Source: Alphaproteobacteria bacterium (lineage in GTDB: Bacteria > Pseudomonadota > Alphaproteobacteria > CACIAM-22H2). Taken from it: a DNA stretch of 8,931 bases. The notes under the pieces were generated by a model. That model saw nothing but the letters and a program-made list of their open reading frames with translations. It was not told the DNA's origin and made no database searches. This document shows positions 6,246 to 8,931 of this stretch, piece by piece (the stretch's first letter is position 1; each line of letters opens with the position of its first letter). The stretch lies in NCBI GenBank assembly GCA_016869415.1, contig VGEI01000132.1:1-8931 (forward strand). The letters are read 5' to 3'. The position numbers and the translations under genes were made by a program.

Positions 6246-6407
6246 ATGTCGAAGTTCTTGACAGGTGACAGGGCTGTTCTGGCGGAAATGAGGGCCCGCT
6301 TGATGGGTGAAGCGGAGTATCACCTGCTGTCCGGGTCCGCCGGCGCTCTTCGGGCGCGTTGTCATCCGGATCGATCGAAGGCGGATTGCCATTGCCAGAG
6401 CAAGTGA
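6246..6407 (+). CDS. Small Cys/His-tailed protein upstream of cueR (53 aa, unannotated type)
   Basis: A 53-codon ORF starts at ATG 6246, six bases after AGGAG (within AGGAGAAGG), one of the best ribosome-binding sites in the window. It ends at TGA 6405-6407. The first 35 residues look like an amphipathic helix region (MSKFLTGDRAVLAEMRARLM). The last 15 hold C39-H40, C48, H49 and C50 (ARCHPDRSKADCHCQSK), a possible Cu(I) or Zn(II) site. Base use by codon position is mildly coding-like (G+C about 60%, 51% and 68% at positions 1, 2 and 3). The stop lies 14 bases before cueR, and cueR's GAGAGG overlaps it, so the two are probably coupled. I do not recognise the family. It could be a metallochaperone-like peptide, a leader peptide regulating cueR, or a chance ORF. 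Confidence 0.45.
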   Translation: MSKFLTGDRAVLAEMRARLMGEAEYHLLSGSAGALRARCHPDRSKADCHCQSK

Positions 6408-6421
6408 GAGGCGCAGCGGAC

Positions 6422-6874
6422 ATGAATATAGGAGAGGCAGCCAAGGCGACCGGTGTATCCGCCAAGATGATCCGATACTACGAAAGCATCGGCCTGATGC
6501 CGAAGGTCGTCCGCACGGGTGCGGGCTACCGGGTCTATTCGTCCAATGACCTCCACACACTTCGCTTCATCCGCCGGGCGCGCGATCTGGGCTTCGCAAT
6601 CGAATCGATAACCAGGCTCCTGCGGCTCTGGCAGAACCGGAGCCGTTCAAGCTCGCAGATGAAGTCGGTGACGACCGAGCATATCGGCGCACTCCGGCAA
6701 CGAATTGCCGAGATGGAGTCCATGGTGCGAACGCTGGAGCACTTGGCGAAGCACTGCCATGGCGATCTCCGGCCGGAATGCCCGATCCTCGACGATCTGG
6801 CAAAGCCTGACACCAAGGCGGCGCCGGCGAAGGCTCGCAGCCGGCCGGGAGTTTTCCGGGCTGTGCGGGCCTAG
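6422..6874 (+). CDS. cueR: Cu(I)-responsive MerR-family regulator CueR/HmrR
   Basis: A 150-residue cytoplasmic transcription factor. Residues 1-70 form the MerR winged helix (MNIGEAAKATGVSAKMIRYY, then GYRVYSSNDL), and a long dimerisation coiled coil spans about 78-111. The metal loop is HCHGDLRPECPILDDL, with Cys112 and Cys120, the same numbers and spacing as E. coli CueR. Ser77, the residue that marks monovalent-ion (Cu+/Ag+/Au+) sensors, is also in register. The tail after 128 is longer and basic (KAAPAKARSRPG) and lacks the CCHH end of the E. coli protein. ATG 6422 has GAGAGG ten bases upstream; the longer frame from 6359 is rejected. It would activate copper-export or detoxification promoters by twisting a 19-bp spacer. 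It probably shares a transcript with the small ORF before it. Confidence 0.93.
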   Translation: MNIGEAAKATGVSAKMIRYYESIGLMPKVVRTGAGYRVYSSNDLHTLRFIRRARDLGFAIESITRLLRLWQNRSRSSSQMKSVTTEHIGALRQRIAEMESMVRTLEHLAKHCHGDLRPECPILDDLAKPDTKAAPAKARSRPGVFRAVRA

Positions 6875-6878
6875 GCTT

Positions 6879-6900
6879 GCAATGGCTACGGCCATGTTGC
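6879..6900. terminator. Hairpin with a TACG tetraloop between convergent genes
   Basis: GCAA-TGGC-TACG-GCCA-TG-TTGC folds into an 8-bp stem with a 2-base bulge. The loop is a C(UACG)G tetraloop, an exceptionally stable RNA loop class. It sits in the 48-bp gap between the cueR stop (6874) and the cytochrome stop (6923), where a bidirectional terminator would be useful. There is no strong T-run on either strand. Confidence 0.35.
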
Positions 6901-6922
6901 TGCGAGCCGCGGTGCCCGCCCC

Positions 6923-7393
6923 TCAGCGCGTCTCTCTGAATCGGCGGTCGATCTCCGCCTGGCGCGCCTGGATCGCTGCTGGCCAGCGGCTCTTGATGTA
7001 AGCCAGGGCCGCGCGGATCTCGTGATCAGACAGGCTGCCGGCGAAGGCCGGCATGTCGCTCTTGAAGCCGGGGGGCGCCTCGGCGGCTCCGCCGAACTTG
7101 GTGATGCGGAAGAGGATCGCGTCGGGGTGGTGCCAGGTATGGCCGCTTTCATCGTGCGGCGGCGCGGGCAGCCCGCCTTCCGGCAATGAGCGTTGCCAGT
7201 TCGGTTGACCTTCGAGGTTCCGGCCGTGACACGAGGCGCAGGCGGCCCCGTAGACACGCGCACCGTCAGCCAGCGTCTGCGGATCGGCCGGCGGTAAGCT
7301 GCGCTCCCTTACGAGCAGTGACCAGCCGGCCACCACCCCGGCGGCGACGGCGATCAGCCACGCGGCCATCCGGGTCCGTGGCGAAATCCACAT
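6923..7393 (-). CDS. Membrane-anchored c-type cytochrome
   Basis: A 156-residue monohaem cytochrome c. Residues 9-28 form one hydrophobic segment after a basic start (MWISPRTRM), an uncleaved anchor or signal peptide placing the rest in the periplasm. The haem-binding motif CASCH is at 52-56, and the probable sixth ligand is Met114 in KSDMPAF. A His-rich stretch HTWHH (85-89) lies between. The size and ALAYIKSRWP end match the small class I cytochromes common beside copper-resistance genes. It is the last gene of the copper operon, 18 bp after the DUF411 gene. It may take electrons from, or give them to, the cupredoxin or multicopper oxidase; this is inference. The start at 7393 has no strong ribosome-binding site; ATG 7369 is possible. 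Confidence 0.88.
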   Translation of the reverse strand: MWISPRTRMAAWLIAVAAGVVAGWSLLVRERSLPPADPQTLADGARVYGAACASCHGRNLEGQPNWQRSLPEGGLPAPPHDESGHTWHHPDAILFRITKFGGAAEAPPGFKSDMPAFAGSLSDHEIRAALAYIKSRWPAAIQARQAEIDRRFRETR

Positions 7394-7411
7394 GCGATCT
7401 GCGGCCGTCGG

Positions 7412-7882
7412 TCAGACCTGACGGTTGCCGCGGTAGCGCCCGAAACGGATGCGCCGGCCTCCGTCGAAGCCGACGACCTCGTAGAGCTCCTCGCGATCGC
7501 CCTCCATGCCGGGCGAGCCGATCGGCATCCCCGGCACAGCGAGCCCCCTCAGGGCGGGCCGCTCATCCAGGAGACGCGCAAGCGCGTGCGCCGGTACGTG
7601 GCCCTCGATCGCATAGCCCGCCACCGTCGCGGTGTGACAGGACCAGAGGCTCTCCGGAATGGCGAGCTGCCTCTTGAGCGGCGTTAGATCCGAGCGCTCT
7701 TCAACGGAGACAGCGTACCCGGCAGCCTTGAGATGATCGACCCAGCCCCCGCAGCAGCCGCAAAGCGGGTCCCGGTAAACCTCGAAGCTAGGCGCCTGTG
7801 CCCAGCTCGGCCGCCATGCCGCGGCAAGGGCAACAGGCAGAGCCATGACGGAGCGGCGGGTCCAGCGTGACGAATCGTTCAT
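7412..7882 (-). CDS. DUF411 periplasmic metal-binding protein
   Basis: A 156-residue secreted protein of the DUF411 family, often found in copper and silver resistance clusters. The N-terminus WTRRSVMALPVALAAAW followed by AQA (28-30) looks like a twin-arginine signal with a signal peptidase I site, which would mean export in folded, perhaps metal-loaded, form. The mature domain begins FEVYRDPLCGCCGGWVDHL, with Cys41, Cys43 and Cys44. Later come SCHT (Cys82, His83), EGHVP (His95) and PGMPIGSPGM. These Cys, His and Met residues are the likely Cu(I) ligands. GAGGAAGTGG before ATG 7882 supports the start. Gaps of 18 bp on each side place it inside one operon. A redox role for the clustered cysteines is an alternative. 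Confidence 0.88.
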   Translation of the reverse strand: MNDSSRWTRRSVMALPVALAAAWRPSWAQAPSFEVYRDPLCGCCGGWVDHLKAAGYAVSVEERSDLTPLKRQLAIPESLWSCHTATVAGYAIEGHVPAHALARLLDERPALRGLAVPGMPIGSPGMEGDREELYEVVGFDGGRRIRFGRYRGNRQV

Positions 7883-7900
7883 GGGTCCACTTCCTCAACA

Positions 7901-8200
7901 CTAGGGAACAGGTTCGATCTTGGTCACGGTGTACTGGCCGCCGATCTTGTCGGCGTGGAACCTCACCTTGTCGCCGACCTTGACCCGGTCCAGCGCCTCG
8001 CGGTCCTGCACCACGAAGACCATGGTCATGGCCGGCATGTCGAGATTGACCAGGGGGCCGTGGCGGATCGACATCTTGCCCTGTTCCTTGTCGATCCGGC
8101 GCACCTCGCCTTCCGTCATTTCCATGGGCTGCGCCGGGGCCGCGGACGCGCCGAGGACGGCAAGCACGGCAATGGCGGCCATACGAACAAGTCGCATCAT
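7901..8200 (-). CDS. CusF-like periplasmic copper-binding protein
   Basis: A 99-residue protein with a signal peptide (MMRLVRMAAIAVLAVLGASA, cleavage after about residue 23) and a small OB-fold CusF domain. The ligand region is IRHGPLVNLDMPAMTMVF. By spacing, His47, Met58 and Met60 match His36, Met47 and Met49 of E. coli CusF. The position of CusF Trp44, which caps Cu(I) by a cation-pi contact, is Met55 here, giving a possible HMMM site. It would bind periplasmic Cu(I) and pass it to a partner; no CusCBA pump is seen in the window. AGGGGGA lies 7 bases before ATG 8200. It follows the cupredoxin gene by 16 bp and precedes the DUF411 gene by 18 bp. Confidence 0.92.
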   Translation of the reverse strand: MMRLVRMAAIAVLAVLGASAAPAQPMEMTEGEVRRIDKEQGKMSIRHGPLVNLDMPAMTMVFVVQDREALDRVKVGDKVRFHADKIGGQYTVTKIEPVP

Positions 8201-8216
8201 GACATCCCCCTACATC

Positions 8217-8720
8217 TCAGCGTACGACGATGGAGCCTTTCATGCCCTGCTGATAGTGACCGGGCAGCAGACAGCCGAAGAAGAACTGTCCCGACTTGGT
8301 GAATTTCCAGACGAACTCGCCGGACTTCCCGGGCTCCGCCTGGGTCCCATTGGGATCGTCATGCTCCATCTCGGGATGCTTCTCCATCAGGGCCGCGTGC
8401 TCGTTCAGCTCTTTCTGGGTGCCGATCATCATCTCATGCTTGAGCTGCCCGGTGTTCTTGAAAACGAAGCGCACGGTCTCGCCCCGGCGGATGGTGAGCG
8501 TCGCAGGCACGAATTTCATCTCCTGGCCCTGAACCTCCATCGTTCGAGTCACCGTCTTGGGATCGCCGGGCTCCCCGAGGGCCGCTGCATGCCCATCGTA
8601 ATGGGCGCCGGGTGGACCGTGTCCGGCAGCCGGGCCGCTTACGGCGATCGCCGCAGCGAGCAGAATCGCTCCGCCTACGAACGCCCCGGTGCGCTTTGGC
8701 GTGTTCCTGTAACGACTCAT
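8217..8720 (-). CDS. Secreted cupredoxin (type 1 copper protein)
   Basis: A 167-residue periplasmic cupredoxin. The signal segment is about residues 11-33 (GAFVGGAILLAAAIAV). The beta-barrel begins near 60 with EVQGQEMKFVPATLTIRRGE. Type 1 copper ligands are visible: His95 in KHEMMIG, then Cys150, His155 and Met160 in FFFGCLLPGHYQQGM. Between the first ligand and the C-terminal ligand loop is an insertion rich in His and Met (His108, Met112, His115, Met118, His120) that may add a second copper site. The mature N-terminus also has histidines (34, 40, 44). AAGGGGTGAG before ATG 8720 sets the start; the longer frame to 8846 lies in the oxidase gene and is rejected. The oxidase stop is only 4 bp upstream, so the two are probably coupled. 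It likely shuttles electrons or copper for the oxidase. Confidence 0.92.
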   Translation of the reverse strand: MSRYRNTPKRTGAFVGGAILLAAAIAVSGPAAGHGPPGAHYDGHAAALGEPGDPKTVTRTMEVQGQEMKFVPATLTIRRGETVRFVFKNTGQLKHEMMIGTQKELNEHAALMEKHPEMEHDDPNGTQAEPGKSGEFVWKFTKSGQFFFGCLLPGHYQQGMKGSIVVR

Positions 8721-8724
8721 CGGC

Positions 8725-8931
8725 TCACCCCTTCCACTCATAGGCCACGGTTCCCGGGGGGTGCTTGTACCAGCCCGGATCGGCGTAGCTGTTGCGTGCG
8801 ATGTCCTCGCGGACCTTGACCACCGTGAACATGCCGCCCATCTCAATGGGCCCGAAGGGCCCCTGGCCGGTCATCATCGGCAGCGTGTTGTCTGGGAGCG
8901 GCATCTCCATCTCGCCCATGTCGGCCATGCC
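8725..8931 (-). CDS. Multicopper oxidase, C-terminal end only (cut by the window edge)
   Basis: Only the last 68 residues are in the window; the start lies beyond 8931. The segment has a Met-rich stretch (MADMGEMEMPLPD, then LPMMTGQGPFGPIEMGG), then FTVVKVRED, and ends DPGWYKHPPGTVAYEWKG. This end is typical of secreted copper-cluster multicopper oxidases, in which the Met-rich stretch follows the T1/T3 histidine motif. The copper-binding His motifs themselves are outside the window, so integrity cannot be judged. The family is thought to oxidise Cu(I) to less toxic Cu(II) in the periplasm. It is the first visible gene of the copper operon, and its promoter lies off the window. Confidence 0.85.
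   Translation of the reverse strand, partial: GMADMGEMEMPLPDNTLPMMTGQGPFGPIEMGGMFTVVKVREDIARNSYADPGWYKHPPGTVAYEWKG

Noticed and set aside
6152..6247. N-terminal extension of the CopZ-like protein by 32 residues
   Set aside because: The HMA domain starts exactly at ATG 6151, which has AGAGGAG upstream; the extension runs through the inverted repeat and operator region.
6257..6262. TTGACA as a -35 box for cueR
   Set aside because: It is a perfect hexamer, but no -10-like sequence lies 16-19 bases downstream, and it falls inside the small ORF.
7920..8819. 299-codon plus-strand ORF
   Set aside because: Antisense to the CusF and cupredoxin genes, with no recognisable domain.
8721..8846. N-terminal extension of the cupredoxin
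   Set aside because: It lies out of frame inside the oxidase C-terminus, and ATG 8720 has a good ribosome-binding site and a signal peptide directly after it.

Overview
The window is GC-rich (roughly two-thirds G+C by eye) and gene-dense, and the protein families point to an alphaproteobacterium. The etfB-etfA-3-hydroxybutyryl-CoA dehydrogenase order and the DUF411/DUF4396/CueR copper genes suit that group; the genus cannot be named from the sequence. No rRNA, tRNA, CRISPR array or complete insertion sequence was seen.

Left edge (1-1375) is a decaying region. It has an AT-richer end with a possible foreign ORF running off the window, a 47-residue C-terminal remnant of a HAD-family hydrolase (124-267, minus), and an alpha/beta-hydrolase/LuxR-type regulator (302-1375, minus) cut by one in-frame amber codon. 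A divergent gene (1507-2685, plus) encodes a six-helix K+ channel with a cyclic-nucleotide-binding domain, like MlotiK1.

The centre (2682-5257, minus) is a core-metabolism operon: etfB, etfA and 3-hydroxybutyryl-CoA dehydrogenase. The dehydrogenase and the channel gene converge, and their stop codons share one CTAG.

The right half (5422-8931) is a copper-handling island in three units. (a) A minus-strand pair encodes a CopZ-like chaperone and a His-rich DUF4396 membrane protein. (b) Divergent from it, a plus-strand unit encodes CueR with Cys112, Cys120 and Ser77 all in place, preceded by an overlooked 53-codon ORF with a strong ribosome-binding site and a Cys/His-rich tail. (c) A tightly packed minus-strand operon enters from the right edge: multicopper oxidase (C-terminus only), cupredoxin, CusF-like protein, DUF411 protein and a c-type cytochrome. 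The likely logic is that CueR senses cytoplasmic Cu(I), CopZ and possibly DUF4396 handle cytoplasmic and membrane copper, and the five periplasmic proteins bind, oxidise and shuttle copper and electrons. No P1B-type copper ATPase lies in the window.

The most novel candidates are the Cys/His small ORF ahead of cueR, the CopZ-DUF4396 pairing, and the decayed genes at the left edge.
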